A DNA stretch of 64,000 nucleotides from Streptococcus sobrinus DSM 20742 = ATCC 33478 (lineage in GTDB: Bacteria > Bacillota > Bacilli > Lactobacillales > Streptococcaceae), in assembly GCF_000686605.1 (NCBI RefSeq), contig NZ_JMLC01000004.1:1-64000 (forward strand). Direction: 5' to 3'. A model generated the notes under the pieces. It did not search any database and was not told the origin of the DNA. It saw only the letters and a list, made by a program, of their open reading frames with translations. Position 1 is the stretch's first letter. Each line of letters begins with the position of its first letter. The translations under genes and the position numbers were made by a program. Positions 8,673-19,235 of the stretch are shown piece by piece.

Positions 8673-11600
8673 ATGGAAAAAAAGCTACATTATAAGCTTC
8701 ACAAGGTTAAAAAACATTGGGTTACGATTGCGGTAGCCTCTATTGGTTTAGTAAGCCTCGTTGGTGCTGGTACTGTTTCCGCAGAGGATAAGGTAGCTAA
8801 TGATACGACGGCCCAAGCAACAGTAGGAGTAGATACTGGCCAGGGTCAGGCTACTACCAATGACGCGAATACGAACACTACAGATACTGACACGGCTGAC
8901 CAATCAGCCAATACTAATCAAGATCAAGCAGGTTCTAATCAAAGTAACAATCAAGATCAGGCCAAGCAAGATACGGCCAATACCGATCAAAATCAGGCGG
9001 ATAACAGTCAAACTGATAATAATCAAGCGACTGACCAAGCCACTAGTCCAGCGACAGATGGAACCAGTGTCCAACGAAGAGATGCCGCCAACGTGGCAAC
9101 AGCAGCAGAACAAGAGGGACAAACAGATCCTTCTGAACAAGAAAAATCAGCAGCCCTGTCCCTTGACAATGTTAAGTTGATTGATGGGAAATACTATTAT
9201 GTCCAAGCTGATGGCTCTTACAAGAAGAATTTTGCCATTACTGTCAACGGACAAATGCTCTACTTTGATAGCGATACTGGTGCCCTTTCGTCAACATCAA
9301 CCTATTCCTTCTCACAAGGGACAACCAACTTGGTTGATGACTTCTCCAGTCATAACAAGGCCTACGATTCAACTGCTAAAAGTTTTGAATTGGTTAATGG
9401 TTATTTAACAGCTAACTCTTGGTACCGTCCAGCTGACATTCTGCGCAATGGTCAAACTTGGGAAGCTTCAAATGAAAACGACCTGCGCCCTGTTTTGATG
9501 AGCTGGTGGCCTGACAAGGATACCCAAGTTGCTTATGTCAACTACATGAATAAGTACTTGAGTGCAAATGAGACAGAAGTCACTAATGAAACATCTCAGG
9601 TAGATTTGAATAAAGAAGCTCAATCTATTCAAACCAAGATTGAACAAAAGATCACCTCTGATAATAGTACCCAATGGTTACGGACAGCTATGGAGGCCTT
9701 CGTTGCTACCCAGCCTAAGTGGAATATGAGTACCGAAAACTTCAATAAGGGTGACCACCTGCAAGGTGGGGCTCTGCTCTATACCAATTCAGATTTGACC
9801 CCTTGGGCAAATTCTGACTACCGTCTGCTCAACCGCACCCCAACTCAACAAGATGGTACTAAGAAATACTTTACTGAAGGTGGTGAAGGGGGTTATGAAT
9901 TCCTGTTGTCTAATGACGTTGATAACTCAAACCCTGTCGTTCAAGCAGAACAACTGAACCAATTGCATTACTTGATGAACTGGGGCGATATTGTCATGGG
10001 AGATAAGGATGCCAATTTTGATGGCGTTCGAGTCGATGCGGTCGATAATGTCAATGCCGACTTGCTTCAAGTCTACAGCAATTACTTCAAGGACAACTAT
10101 AAGGTAACAGATTCCGAAGCCAATGCTTTAGCTCATATTTCTATCCTTGAAGCTTGGTCACTAAATGATAACCAATATAATGAAGATACAAATGGTACCG
10201 CCCTGTCTATTGATAACTCATCTCGTTTGACCTCTCTAGCTGTTTTAACCAAGCAACCTGGTCAACGGATTGACCTCTCAAACTTGATTAGTGAATCGGT
10301 CAATAAGGAGCGGGCTAATGATACGGCCTACGGCGATACTATTCCGACCTATTCCTTTGTTCGAGCTCATGACTCAGAAGTACAAACAGTCATTGCTAAA
10401 ATTGTTAAGGAAAAGATTGATACCAATTCAGATGGTTATACCTTTACTCTTGATCAGTTAAAGGATGCTTTCAAGATTTATAATGAGGATATGGCTAAGG
10501 TTAATAAGACCTATACCCATTATAATATTCCGGCAGCCTATGCGCTTTTGCTAAGCAACATGGAATCTGTCCCTCGAGTGTATTACGGTGATCTTTATAC
10601 CGATGACGGTCAGTACATGGCTAAAAAATCTCCTTACTATGATGCTATCGCAACTATGCTGCAAGGTCGCATAGCCTATGTCTCAGGCGGTCAAAGTGAA
10701 GAAGTTCATAAGGTTAATGGGAACAACCAAATCCTTTCATCTGTCCGTTACGGTCAAGATCTCATGTCTGCCGATGATACTCAGGGTACCGACCTTAGTC
10801 GGACTTCTGGTCTAGTAACTCTGGTCAGCAATGATCCAAACCTCGACCTAGGCGGAGACAGCCTTACAGTCAATATGGGCCGAGCTCATGCTAACCAAGC
10901 CTATCGTCCATTGATTTTAGGGACTAAGGATGGTGTTCAATCCTATCTCAAGGATTCTGATACCAACATTGTTAAATACACTGATGCCAATGGTAATTTA
11001 ACCTTCACAGCCGATGATATTAAGGGTTACTCAACCGTTGATATGAGTGGTTATTTGGCTGTTTGGGTGCCAGTTGGCGCTAAGGATGGTCAAGATGTGC
11101 GTGTTGCAGCAGATACCAATCAAAAGGCAGATGGTAAGTCCCTCAAGACTTCAGCTGCCCTTGATTCTCAAGTCATCTATGAAGGCTTCTCAAATTTCCA
11201 AGACTTTGCAAATAATGATGCAGATTATACCAACAAGAAAATTGCTGAAAATGCCGACTTCTTCAAGAAATTGGGTATCACTTCGTTTGAAATGGCTCCA
11301 CAATACGTTTCAGCCACAGACGGTAGCTTTTTGGATTCTATCATTCAAAATGGTTATGCCTTCTCAGACCGCTATGACCTTGCCATGAGCAAGAACAATA
11401 AATACGGTTCTAAGGATGATTTGGCTAATGCCCTCAAGGCCCTCCACGCTAATGGTATTCAAGCCATTGCCGACTGGGTACCAGACCAAATTTATCAATT
11501 ACCAGGTGAAGAAGTGGTAACGGCTAAACGGACCAATAGCTATGGTAATCCAACCTTTGATGCCTACATCAATAATACCCTCTATGCTACCAATACTAAG

Positions 11601-13337
11601 AGCAGCGGAAGCGACTACCAAGCTCAATATGGTGGTGCCTTCTTGGATGAGCTCAAGGCTAAATACCCAGACATGTTCACCGTTAACATGATTTCAACTG
11701 GTAAGCCAATTGATCCCTCAACCAAGATTAAACAATGGGAAGCTAAATACTTCAATGGTACCAACGTCCTTGGCAAGGGTGCTGGTTATGTCCTCAGTGA
11801 TGATGCAACCGGTAAGTACTTCACCGTAAATGAAAATGGTGACTTCCTACCAGCCAGCTTCACCGGTGACCAAAATGCCAAGACAGGCTTCTACTATGAT
11901 GGCACTGGCATGGCTTATTACTCAACTTCGGGTAATAAGGCTGTCAACAGCTTTATCTACGAAGGTGGTCACTATTATTACTTCGATAAAGGTGGTCACA
12001 TGGTGACTGGTAGCTACAAGGCCGAAGACGGTAATGATTATTACTTCTTGCCAAATGGTATTCAGATGCGGGATGCCATCTATCAAGATGCTCAAGGAAA
12101 TAGTTACTATTACGGTCGGACAGGTATTCTTTACAAGGGAGACAACTGGTATCCATTTGTAGATCCTAATAATGCTAACAAGACGGTCTTCCGTTACTTC
12201 GATGCTAATAATGTCATGGCTATTGGCTATAGAAACATGTATGGTCAAACCTACTACTTTGATGAAAATGGTTTCCAAGCTAAAGGCCAACTCTTAACTG
12301 ACGATAAGGGTACCCATTACTTCGATGAAGATAATGGTGCCATGGCTAAGAATAAATTTGTCAATGTTGGTGATGACTGGTACTACATGGATGGTAACGG
12401 TAATGCGGTCAAGGGACAATACCCTGTCAACAACCAAATCCTTTACTTCAATCCAGATACTGGTGTCCAAGTTAAGGGTCAATTTATCACCGATGACCAA
12501 GGTCGTACTTCCTATTACGATGCCAACTCAGGAGCCCTCAAATCTAATGGTTTCTTCACACCAAATGGTAACGACTGGTACTATGCTGAAAATGGTTATG
12601 TCTACAAGGGCTTCAAACAAGTAGCTGAAAACCAAGATCAATGGTATTACTTCGACCAAACTACTGGTAAGCAAGCCAAGGGAGCTGCCAAAGTTGACGG
12701 ACGAGACCTTTACTTTAACCCTGATTCAGGTGTCCAAGTCAAGGGTGACTTCGCAACAGACGAATCTGGTAATACCAGCTTCTACCGTGGTGATAACGGT
12801 GATAAGGTCGTCGGAGGTTTCTTCACAACCGGTAACAATGCTTGGTACTACGCTGATAACAATGGTAATCTTGTCAAAGGCTTCCAAGAAATAGATGGAA
12901 AATGGTACCACTTTGACGAAGTAACTGGCCAACAAGCTAAGGGAGCAGCCTTGGTTAATGGTCAACAACTCTATTTCGATGTAGATTCCGGTATCCAAGT
13001 CAAGGGTGACTTTGTCACAGATGGTCAAGGAAATACTTCCTATTATGATGTCAATTCTGGTGATAAGAAGGTCAATGGCTTCTTCACAACTGGTGACAAT
13101 GCTTGGTACTATGCTGATAGCCAAGGCAACCTAGCCAAGGGTCGCAAGTCTATTGACAATCAAGACCTCTACTTTGATCCTGCAACTGGTAAGCAAGCCA
13201 AGGGCCAACTCGTTTCTATCGATGGTCGCAATTATTACTTCGATAGTGACTCTGGTAATATGGCCAAGAACCGTTTTGTCCGCATCGGTGATCAATGGAT
13301 TTACTTCGGCAACGACGGTGCCGCTACCAACCTATAA
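8673..13337 (+). CDS. Secreted GH70 glucansucrase 1 (subfamily A)
   Basis: 1554 residues. The signal peptide has a basic KLHYKLHKVKK start and likely cleavage after TVSA. A Asn/Gln/Thr/Asp-rich variable region follows (about 40-160), then two YYF repeats (about 168-205), a catalytic core (about 225-1050) and C-terminal glucan-binding YG/CW repeats. The circularly permuted GH70 motifs are in order: nucleophile D455 (RVDAVDN), acid/base E493 (LEAWS), transition-state D567 (AHDSEVQ), then motif I ADWVPDQ at D934. It polymerises glucose from sucrose into alpha-glucan outside the cell. T572 after SEVQ is the residue found in soluble, alpha-1,6-forming enzymes of S. mutans. No LPXTG anchor. Closest to gtf3. 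Confidence 0.93.
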   Translation: MEKKLHYKLHKVKKHWVTIAVASIGLVSLVGAGTVSAEDKVANDTTAQATVGVDTGQGQATTNDANTNTTDTDTADQSANTNQDQAGSNQSNNQDQAKQDTANTDQNQADNSQTDNNQATDQATSPATDGTSVQRRDAANVATAAEQEGQTDPSEQEKSAALSLDNVKLIDGKYYYVQADGSYKKNFAITVNGQMLYFDSDTGALSSTSTYSFSQGTTNLVDDFSSHNKAYDSTAKSFELVNGYLTANSWYRPADILRNGQTWEASNENDLRPVLMSWWPDKDTQVAYVNYMNKYLSANETEVTNETSQVDLNKEAQSIQTKIEQKITSDNSTQWLRTAMEAFVATQPKWNMSTENFNKGDHLQGGALLYTNSDLTPWANSDYRLLNRTPTQQDGTKKYFTEGGEGGYEFLLSNDVDNSNPVVQAEQLNQLHYLMNWGDIVMGDKDANFDGVRVDAVDNVNADLLQVYSNYFKDNYKVTDSEANALAHISILEAWSLNDNQYNEDTNGTALSIDNSSRLTSLAVLTKQPGQRIDLSNLISESVNKERANDTAYGDTIPTYSFVRAHDSEVQTVIAKIVKEKIDTNSDGYTFTLDQLKDAFKIYNEDMAKVNKTYTHYNIPAAYALLLSNMESVPRVYYGDLYTDDGQYMAKKSPYYDAIATMLQGRIAYVSGGQSEEVHKVNGNNQILSSVRYGQDLMSADDTQGTDLSRTSGLVTLVSNDPNLDLGGDSLTVNMGRAHANQAYRPLILGTKDGVQSYLKDSDTNIVKYTDANGNLTFTADDIKGYSTVDMSGYLAVWVPVGAKDGQDVRVAADTNQKADGKSLKTSAALDSQVIYEGFSNFQDFANNDADYTNKKIAENADFFKKLGITSFEMAPQYVSATDGSFLDSIIQNGYAFSDRYDLAMSKNNKYGSKDDLANALKALHANGIQAIADWVPDQIYQLPGEEVVTAKRTNSYGNPTFDAYINNTLYATNTKSSGSDYQAQYGGAFLDELKAKYPDMFTVNMISTGKPIDPSTKIKQWEAKYFNGTNVLGKGAGYVLSDDATGKYFTVNENGDFLPASFTGDQNAKTGFYYDGTGMAYYSTSGNKAVNSFIYEGGHYYYFDKGGHMVTGSYKAEDGNDYYFLPNGIQMRDAIYQDAQGNSYYYGRTGILYKGDNWYPFVDPNNANKTVFRYFDANNVMAIGYRNMYGQTYYFDENGFQAKGQLLTDDKGTHYFDEDNGAMAKNKFVNVGDDWYYMDGNGNAVKGQYPVNNQILYFNPDTGVQVKGQFITDDQGRTSYYDANSGALKSNGFFTPNGNDWYYAENGYVYKGFKQVAENQDQWYYFDQTTGKQAKGAAKVDGRDLYFNPDSGVQVKGDFATDESGNTSFYRGDNGDKVVGGFFTTGNNAWYYADNNGNLVKGFQEIDGKWYHFDEVTGQQAKGAALVNGQQLYFDVDSGIQVKGDFVTDGQGNTSYYDVNSGDKKVNGFFTTGDNAWYYADSQGNLAKGRKSIDNQDLYFDPATGKQAKGQLVSIDGRNYYFDSDSGNMAKNRFVRIGDQWIYFGNDGAATNL
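11940..13330 (+). repeat. Glucan-binding repeat domain of gtf1
   Basis: Repeated 20-residue YYF/G units are grouped into longer A-type repeats, recognisable by recurring (V/I)QVKGDF and NxWYYxxxNG elements. Adjacent units are similar at DNA level, so slippage and recombination are possible. Confidence 0.85.
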
Positions 13338-13368
13338 ATTCTAATAAGCTGATGATTCAGCCACAGAC

Positions 13369-13399
13369 AAAAATCGCTATGCACAGCATGGCGATTTTT
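13369..13399 (+). terminator. Intrinsic terminator after gtf1
   Basis: AAAAATCGC-ATGC pairs with GCAT-GCGATTTTT around a 3-nt loop with one mismatch and ends in T. Confidence 0.85.
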
Positions 13400-13506
13400 G
13401 AATGTAAAGAGGAAGAGGGGAGAAGTGGATGAAGAGCTCCTACATCGAACTCGAAAGATAAGAGGAATGATAACCCACTCTAAATTTACTCCCGTTAATT
13501 TACTTG

Positions 13507-13541
13507 TTAGGCGTGCCTAATTTTTGCTTTTCTGTTATAAT
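13507..13541 (+). promoter_or_regulatory. mntH promoter with metalloregulator operator
   Basis: TTAGGC-GT-GCCTAA (13507-13520) is a perfect 6+6 inverted repeat of the type bound by DtxR/MntR-family repressors (SirR/MtsR-like sites, from memory of the family). An extended -10 TGTTATAAT ends at 13541, so the operator covers the -35 position. Repression by a manganese- or iron-loaded regulator is inferred. Confidence 0.7.
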
Positions 13542-13576
13542 GAAGGCAAGTAAAAGAATAGAAAAGAGGATTTCTT

Positions 13577-14932
13577 TTGGAAAGCCCAAAGAATAACTAT
13601 AGAGCAAATAAGGCCTCTTTGAGCGAGGTTAATCAGAGTGTTGCTGTTCCTGAGACAGCTTCATTTTGGCGAACGCTCAAGGCCTTTATTGGACCGGGTG
13701 CCCTAGTAGCAGTCGGTTATATGGACCCTGGAAATTGGATTACCAGTGTGGTTGGTGGTGCTTCTTATAAGTACCTCTTGCTGTCGGTGGTCTTGATTTC
13801 CTCCTTGATGGCCATGCAGCTGCAGCAGATGGCAGGGAAACTTGGCATTGTTACCCGTCAGGATTTAGCCCAGGCAACCGCTAATCATCTGCCAGCCTGG
13901 TTGCGTTACATCCTATTTGTCATTATTGAGTTGGCCCTGATGGCGACGGATCTAGCAGAGGTTATAGGTTCAGGGATTGCCCTCCACCTGCTTTTTGGTT
14001 GGCCCTTAATGCTGTCAATCTTTGTCACCATTTTAGATGTCTTTCTCTTATTAGGACTTATGAAGCTAGGTTTTCGTAAGATAGAAGCAGTAGTCTCGAC
14101 CTTGATTATGACCATTTTGCTCATCTTCGTTTATCTGACCGTGATTTCTCAGCCTAGCATTTCAGGCATTTTCAAGGGCTTCGTCCCAAGTGCTTCGATT
14201 TTTGACCTCCAGCAAACGGGAGCCAATAGTAAGCTCACCCTAGCTCTAGGTATTATTGGGGCGACCGTCATGCCCCACAATCTCTATCTGCACTCGTCTA
14301 TTTCTCAGACCAGGCGGGTGGATTATGATAATCCTGAGTCCATTCGGCGGGCAGTCCGCTTTATGACCTGGGATTCCAACATTCAGCTCAGTCTGGCCTT
14401 CATTGTCAATTCCTTGCTCCTGATCTTGGGGGCGGCCCTCTTTTATGGCCATGCTAGTGAAATCTCGGCCTTTGCCCAGATGTATAATGCCCTAGCAGAC
14501 CCTAAGATTGCAGGGAGTGTAGCTAGTGGCCTTTTGTCGACCCTCTTTGCGGTAGCCCTCCTGACTAGTGGTCAAAATTCAACCATTACTGGTACCCTGA
14601 CTGGCCAAATCGTTATGGAAGGTTTTGTCCATCTGCGCTTGCCTCAATGGTTTATTCGTTTGGTGACCAGGCTACTAGCCCTCTTGCCAGTGATTCTTGC
14701 TGCTTTGATTTGGGGCAGCAGGGAAAAGGTTCTGGATCAACTGATTGTCTATTCCCAGGTCTTCCTTTCACTGGCTCTGCCTTTCTCGATCTTCCCCCTC
14801 ATTTATTTCACCTCTAGTAAGAAATTGATGGGCGAACACAAGAATGCCATCTGGAACACTGCCCTGGCCTATGGAGTAGCGGTCATTCTCACCATCTTGA
14901 ACATCAAGTTAATTATTGATTTGTTCCAATAA
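13577..14932 (+). CDS. mntH: NRAMP-family Mn2+/Fe2+ transporter MntH
   Basis: 451 residues with 11 or so transmembrane segments. The NRAMP metal-binding motifs are seen: DPGN in helix 1 (GYMDPGNWITS) and MPHNLYLHSS in helix 6. It imports Mn2+ (also Fe2+) with protons. The start is TTG at 13577, preceded by AGAGGA; no ATG fits the N-terminus better. The palindromic operator over its -35 region fits metal-dependent repression. Its place between two glucansucrases, with its own promoter and terminator, suggests an independent insertion in the gtf region rather than a functional link. Confidence 0.92.
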   Translation: MESPKNNYRANKASLSEVNQSVAVPETASFWRTLKAFIGPGALVAVGYMDPGNWITSVVGGASYKYLLLSVVLISSLMAMQLQQMAGKLGIVTRQDLAQATANHLPAWLRYILFVIIELALMATDLAEVIGSGIALHLLFGWPLMLSIFVTILDVFLLLGLMKLGFRKIEAVVSTLIMTILLIFVYLTVISQPSISGIFKGFVPSASIFDLQQTGANSKLTLALGIIGATVMPHNLYLHSSISQTRRVDYDNPESIRRAVRFMTWDSNIQLSLAFIVNSLLLILGAALFYGHASEISAFAQMYNALADPKIAGSVASGLLSTLFAVALLTSGQNSTITGTLTGQIVMEGFVHLRLPQWFIRLVTRLLALLPVILAALIWGSREKVLDQLIVYSQVFLSLALPFSIFPLIYFTSSKKLMGEHKNAIWNTALAYGVAVILTILNIKLIIDLFQ

Positions 14933-14936
14933 ATAT

Positions 14937-14971
14937 GAATCTCTTTAAAGAATAAATTTAAAGAGATTTTT
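14937..14971 (+). terminator. Intrinsic terminator after mntH
   Basis: AATCTCTTTAAA pairs perfectly with TTTAAAGAGATT around a 7-nt loop, followed by T-rich sequence. Confidence 0.85.
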
Positions 14972-15110
14972 ATGTTGTTTTACAATCTAATGACAAATTT
15001 AGGATTTCTGAGATTAAACTTAAATAACATGTTAAAATAAATTGATAATTAAAATTATTTGGTTATTAAAGTTTTAATTGTCGAATTTTTTTATAAGGAG
15101 AATGATATTC

Positions 15111-18100
15111 ATGGAAAAAAATTTGCGCTACAAATTGCATAAGGTTAAAAAGCAATGGGTAGCCATTGGTGTGACGACCGTAACGCTTAGCTTTCTAGCT
15201 GGAGGCCAAGTCGTTGCAGCCGACACAAACAATAATGACGGGACAAGTGTTCAGGTCAACAAAATGGTGCCAAGTGATCCCAAGTTTGACGCTCAAGCCC
15301 AAAACGGTCAACTTGCTCAAGCTATGTTTAAGGCTGCTAATCAAGCAGATCAAACTGCTACAAGTCAAGTTAGCCCAGCAACAGATGGCAGGGTTGATAA
15401 CCAGGCGACACCAGCAGCTAATCAACCTGCGGCTAATGTGGCCAATCAAGATGTGGCCAATCAAGCGGCCAATGCTGGAGATCTTAATCGTCAGTCGGCT
15501 GCCGATACGTCGACAGATGGCAAGGCCCTTCCTCAAACCAAGGACCAGCCGGGACACTTGGAAACTGTTGATGGCAAAACTTACTATGTGGATGCCAATG
15601 GTCAACGGTTGAAAAACTACTCAACCGTAATTGATGGTAAGACCTATTATTTCGATGGGCAAACAGGTCAAGCACAAACAGACTTGCCTAAGACTGGTCA
15701 AGACAATCAGCAAAATGTGCCAGATAGCTATGCGGCCAACAATCAGGCCTATAGCAATGAGGCTTCCAGCTTCGAGGCGGTCGACAATTATTTGACTGCC
15801 GATTCTTGGTATCGCCCTCGCAAGATTTTGAAAAATGGCCAGAGCTGGCAGGCTAGTTCAGAAGGTGACCTGCGTCCTATTCTCATGACCTGGTGGCCAG
15901 ATGCGGCAACCAAGGCAGCCTATGCCAACTTCTGGGCTAAAGAAAGCCTGATTTCAGGTTCTTACAGGCAAAATTCTGCCAATCTTGATGCGGCTACCCA
16001 GAATATTCAAGTGGCTATTGAAAAGAAAATTGCTGCTGAAGGTAATACCAACTGGTTGCGCGATAAGATGTCTCAATTCGTCAAGTCACAAAATCAATGG
16101 AATAGTGCTTCAGAAGACAAGACAGATTATCCTAACCAAGACCATTTGCAAGGTGGTGCCCTGCTTTTCAGCAATAGTGATGCCACTCCTCAAGCAAATT
16201 CTGACTGGCGCTTGCTCAACCGCAATCCAACTAATCAAACCGGTCAACAAAAATACTTCAAGACCAACTATGCTGGCTATGAATTGCTCCTGGCCAACGA
16301 TGTTGACAATTCTAATCCGATTGTTCAGGCTGAGCAACTCAACCAATTCCACTACCTGATGAATTGGGGCGAGATTGTCATGAATGACAAGGATGCCAAC
16401 TTTGACGGTGTTCGGGTCGATGCCGTTGATAATGTTGATGCCGACCTCCTGCAAATTCAAAGGGATTATTATAAGGCTAGATATGGCACCGACCAAAACG
16501 AAAAGAATGCCATTGACCACCTGTCAATCCTGGAAGCCTGGTCAGGCAATGACAATGACTACGTTAAGGACCAAAATAATTTCTCACTCTCTATTGATAA
16601 TGACCAAAGAAGCTACATGCTGGCGGCTTTTGCCAATCCAGCTAATAAGCGGGGCAACTATCTGGGCCAATTAGCTACTGTTGGTCTTAAGAACCGTACA
16701 GGCAATAATAATTCAGATCCCGTTCCTAACTATGTCTTTATTCGGGCCCATGACTCTGAAGTTCAAACTCGGATTGCAAAGATTATTCGTGAAAAACTGG
16801 GTAAAACCAATGCTGATGGTCTGACTAATCTGACTCTGGATGATCTCAACAAGGCCTTTGACATCTACAACCAGGATATGAATAGTGTTGACAAGCAATA
16901 CTATCCAAACAACCTACCAATGGCTTATGCCTGGATGTTACAAAACAAGGATACGGTAACTCGGGTCTACTACGGGGATATGTATACCGATAATGGTCAG
17001 TACATGGAAACCAAGACACCATTCTACAATGCTATCGAAGCCTTGCTTAAGGGTCGGATTAAGTATGTTGCCGGTGGACAAGCGGTTGGCTATAACCAAT
17101 GGAATCGTGTATTAACCTCGGTTCGTTACGGTAAGGGTGCCAATTCAATCAACGATGCTGGTGATGCAACTACCAGAAATTCTGGTATGGCCCTCTTGAT
17201 TAATAATCAACCAAACTTCCGAGCCAACAGTAATATTACCCTTAATATGGGGGCTGCCCATAGGAATCAGGCCTACCGTCCTTTGCTCTTGTCAACCCAA
17301 AATGGGACCGCAACCTACCTCAATGATAGTGATGTCAACTCGAGCCAATACAAGTATACGGATGGTCAAGGTCGCCTGACCTTTAATGCTTCTGAACTCC
17401 GAGGTGTTTCTAATGTCCAAGTTTCTGGTATGATTCAGGTTTGGGTACCGGTAGGAGCAGCAGCTGACCAAGATGTACGGACAGCGCCAAGCACCAGTGC
17501 AACCAGAGATGGCAATATTTACCACCAATCTGATGCTCTGGACTCACAAGTTATCTACGAAGGCTTCTCAAACTTCCAAGCATTCGCACAAAATCCTGAC
17601 CAATACACCAATGCCGTCATTGCCAAGAATGCTGACCTCTTTAAGTCTTGGGGTATTACCCAATTTGAAATGGCTCCGCAGTATGTGTCGTCAGAAGATG
17701 GGACCTTCCTTGATTCTGTCATTTTCAATGGTTATGCTTTCTCAGACCGTTATGACTTGGCCATGAGCAAGAATAATAAATACGGCTCTAAGCAAGATTT
17801 GGCCAATGCTATCAAGGGTCTCCACGCTGCAGGTATCAAGGTCCTTGCTGACTGGGTACCAGACCAAATGTATAACCTACCTGGTAAAGAAGTGGTAACC
17901 GCAACTCGGGTTGATGAATATGGTAGAACACGTTCAGGTGCTACTATCAATAAAACCCCTTATGTAGTTAACACCAAGACCTATGGAGATTACCAAGAGC
18001 AGTACGGTGGTAAATTCTTGAATGACTTGCAAAAGCTCTACCCAAGTCTCTTTACAACCAAGCAAATCTCAACTGGTAAGCCAATTGACCCATCAGTTAA

Positions 18101-19220
18101 GATTACCAACTGGTCTGCTAAGTACTTCAATGGTAGCAATATTCTTGGGCGTGGCGCTAAGTATGTCCTGAGTGAAGGCAATAAGTATCTCAACTTGACC
18201 GGTGGTAAGCTCTTCTTGCCAACCGTCCTCAATAATACTTACGGTCAGCCACAGGCTTCAAGCAAGGGCTTCGTTTCTAAAGCTGATGGCATTCATTATC
18301 TGGATGAAAATGGCCAAGAAGTCAAGAACCAGTTCAAAGAGATTGCTGGTAGCTGGTATTACTTCGATGCCAATGGTAAGATGGCAACCGGCCAAACCAA
18401 GGTAGGAGATGACACCTATCTCTTTATGCCAAATGGTAAGCAACTCAAGGAGGGCATTTTGTACGATGGCAATAAGGCTTATTACTATGACAATAATGGC
18501 CGGACCTGGACCAATAAAGGCTTTGTAGAGTTTCGTGTCAATGGCCAAGACAAGTGGCGTTACTTCAATGGTGATGGCTCTATCGCTATTGGTCTGGTGA
18601 CACTGGATAACCGGACGCTCTACTTTGATGCTTATGGTTACCAGGTTAAGGGACAAACCGTTACCATCAATGGTAAATCCTATACCTTTGATGCTGACCA
18701 GGGTGATTTGGAAAAGACCGATAATAAAGATAATCCAAATCCAGCGCCAGATAATCAAGGTGGCTGGGAATCCTTGGGAGACAACCAATGGGGCTACCGC
18801 AGAAATGGTAAACTCCTGACCGGTCACCAAACTATTGATGGCCACCAGGTCTTCTTCCAAGATAATGGCGTTCAGGTCAAGGGTGGAACTGCCAAGGATG
18901 CTTCAGGCGTCTTGCGTTTCTATGACCGTGACCAAGGACGCCAAGCTGGTAAGGGCTGGTACTCAACATCAGATAACAACTGGGTTTATGTTGATGATTC
19001 TGGTAAGGTTCTGACTGGTCTCCAAGATATCAATGGTCAAACCGTCTACTTTGATGAGAATGGTATCCAAGCCAAAGGCAAGGGTGTCTGGGATAATAAC
19101 GGCGGTCTTCGTTACTTTGAAGCCGACTCTGGAAATATGATCAGAGACCGTTGGAAGAATGTCGACGGAACCTGGTATTACTTTAACCGAGATGGTCTAG
19201 CTTCTTATTATAGATGGTAA
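15111..19220 (+). CDS. Secreted GH70 glucansucrase 2 (subfamily B)
   Basis: 1369 residues. The ATG at 15111 follows the SD AAGGAG by 10 nt and gives the standard KLHKVKK signal peptide; an in-frame ATG 33 nt upstream has no SD. A variable region (about 40-150) and one YYF repeat pair (about 155-190) lead into the catalytic core. Catalytic residues are D437 (RVDAVDN), E475 (LEAWS) and D548 (AHDSEVQ), with Thr after SEVQ and an unusual Arg after it (SEVQTRIA). The C-terminal repeats are interrupted by a Asn/Pro/Asp-rich linker containing NPNPAPDNQ. It makes alpha-glucan from sucrose outside the cell; product linkage is unproven. Closest to gtf4. Confidence 0.93.
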   Translation: MEKNLRYKLHKVKKQWVAIGVTTVTLSFLAGGQVVAADTNNNDGTSVQVNKMVPSDPKFDAQAQNGQLAQAMFKAANQADQTATSQVSPATDGRVDNQATPAANQPAANVANQDVANQAANAGDLNRQSAADTSTDGKALPQTKDQPGHLETVDGKTYYVDANGQRLKNYSTVIDGKTYYFDGQTGQAQTDLPKTGQDNQQNVPDSYAANNQAYSNEASSFEAVDNYLTADSWYRPRKILKNGQSWQASSEGDLRPILMTWWPDAATKAAYANFWAKESLISGSYRQNSANLDAATQNIQVAIEKKIAAEGNTNWLRDKMSQFVKSQNQWNSASEDKTDYPNQDHLQGGALLFSNSDATPQANSDWRLLNRNPTNQTGQQKYFKTNYAGYELLLANDVDNSNPIVQAEQLNQFHYLMNWGEIVMNDKDANFDGVRVDAVDNVDADLLQIQRDYYKARYGTDQNEKNAIDHLSILEAWSGNDNDYVKDQNNFSLSIDNDQRSYMLAAFANPANKRGNYLGQLATVGLKNRTGNNNSDPVPNYVFIRAHDSEVQTRIAKIIREKLGKTNADGLTNLTLDDLNKAFDIYNQDMNSVDKQYYPNNLPMAYAWMLQNKDTVTRVYYGDMYTDNGQYMETKTPFYNAIEALLKGRIKYVAGGQAVGYNQWNRVLTSVRYGKGANSINDAGDATTRNSGMALLINNQPNFRANSNITLNMGAAHRNQAYRPLLLSTQNGTATYLNDSDVNSSQYKYTDGQGRLTFNASELRGVSNVQVSGMIQVWVPVGAAADQDVRTAPSTSATRDGNIYHQSDALDSQVIYEGFSNFQAFAQNPDQYTNAVIAKNADLFKSWGITQFEMAPQYVSSEDGTFLDSVIFNGYAFSDRYDLAMSKNNKYGSKQDLANAIKGLHAAGIKVLADWVPDQMYNLPGKEVVTATRVDEYGRTRSGATINKTPYVVNTKTYGDYQEQYGGKFLNDLQKLYPSLFTTKQISTGKPIDPSVKITNWSAKYFNGSNILGRGAKYVLSEGNKYLNLTGGKLFLPTVLNNTYGQPQASSKGFVSKADGIHYLDENGQEVKNQFKEIAGSWYYFDANGKMATGQTKVGDDTYLFMPNGKQLKEGILYDGNKAYYYDNNGRTWTNKGFVEFRVNGQDKWRYFNGDGSIAIGLVTLDNRTLYFDAYGYQVKGQTVTINGKSYTFDADQGDLEKTDNKDNPNPAPDNQGGWESLGDNQWGYRRNGKLLTGHQTIDGHQVFFQDNGVQVKGGTAKDASGVLRFYDRDQGRQAGKGWYSTSDNNWVYVDDSGKVLTGLQDINGQTVYFDENGIQAKGKGVWDNNGGLRYFEADSGNMIRDRWKNVDGTWYYFNRDGLASYYRW
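18270..19215 (+). repeat. Glucan-binding repeat domain of gtf2
   Basis: YYF/G repeats such as GSWYYFDANGKMATG and RTLYFDAYGYQVKGQ are separated into two blocks by a Pro/Asn/Asp-rich linker near 18720-18765. It is shorter than in gtf1 and gtf3. Confidence 0.8.
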
Positions 19221-19235
19221 AATCTAGTCACTAAT

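Noticed and set aside
11940-13330. Tandem repeats in gtf genes as CRISPR or non-coding repeats
   Set aside because: The repeats keep the reading frame and encode glucan-binding units of varied length; no constant repeat/spacer pattern.
18258-18860. 200-codon minus-strand frame inside the gtf2 repeats
   Set aside because: Long shadow frames are expected opposite the biased, repetitive YYF/G codons; similar ones occur in gtf1 and gtf3, and none has an SD.
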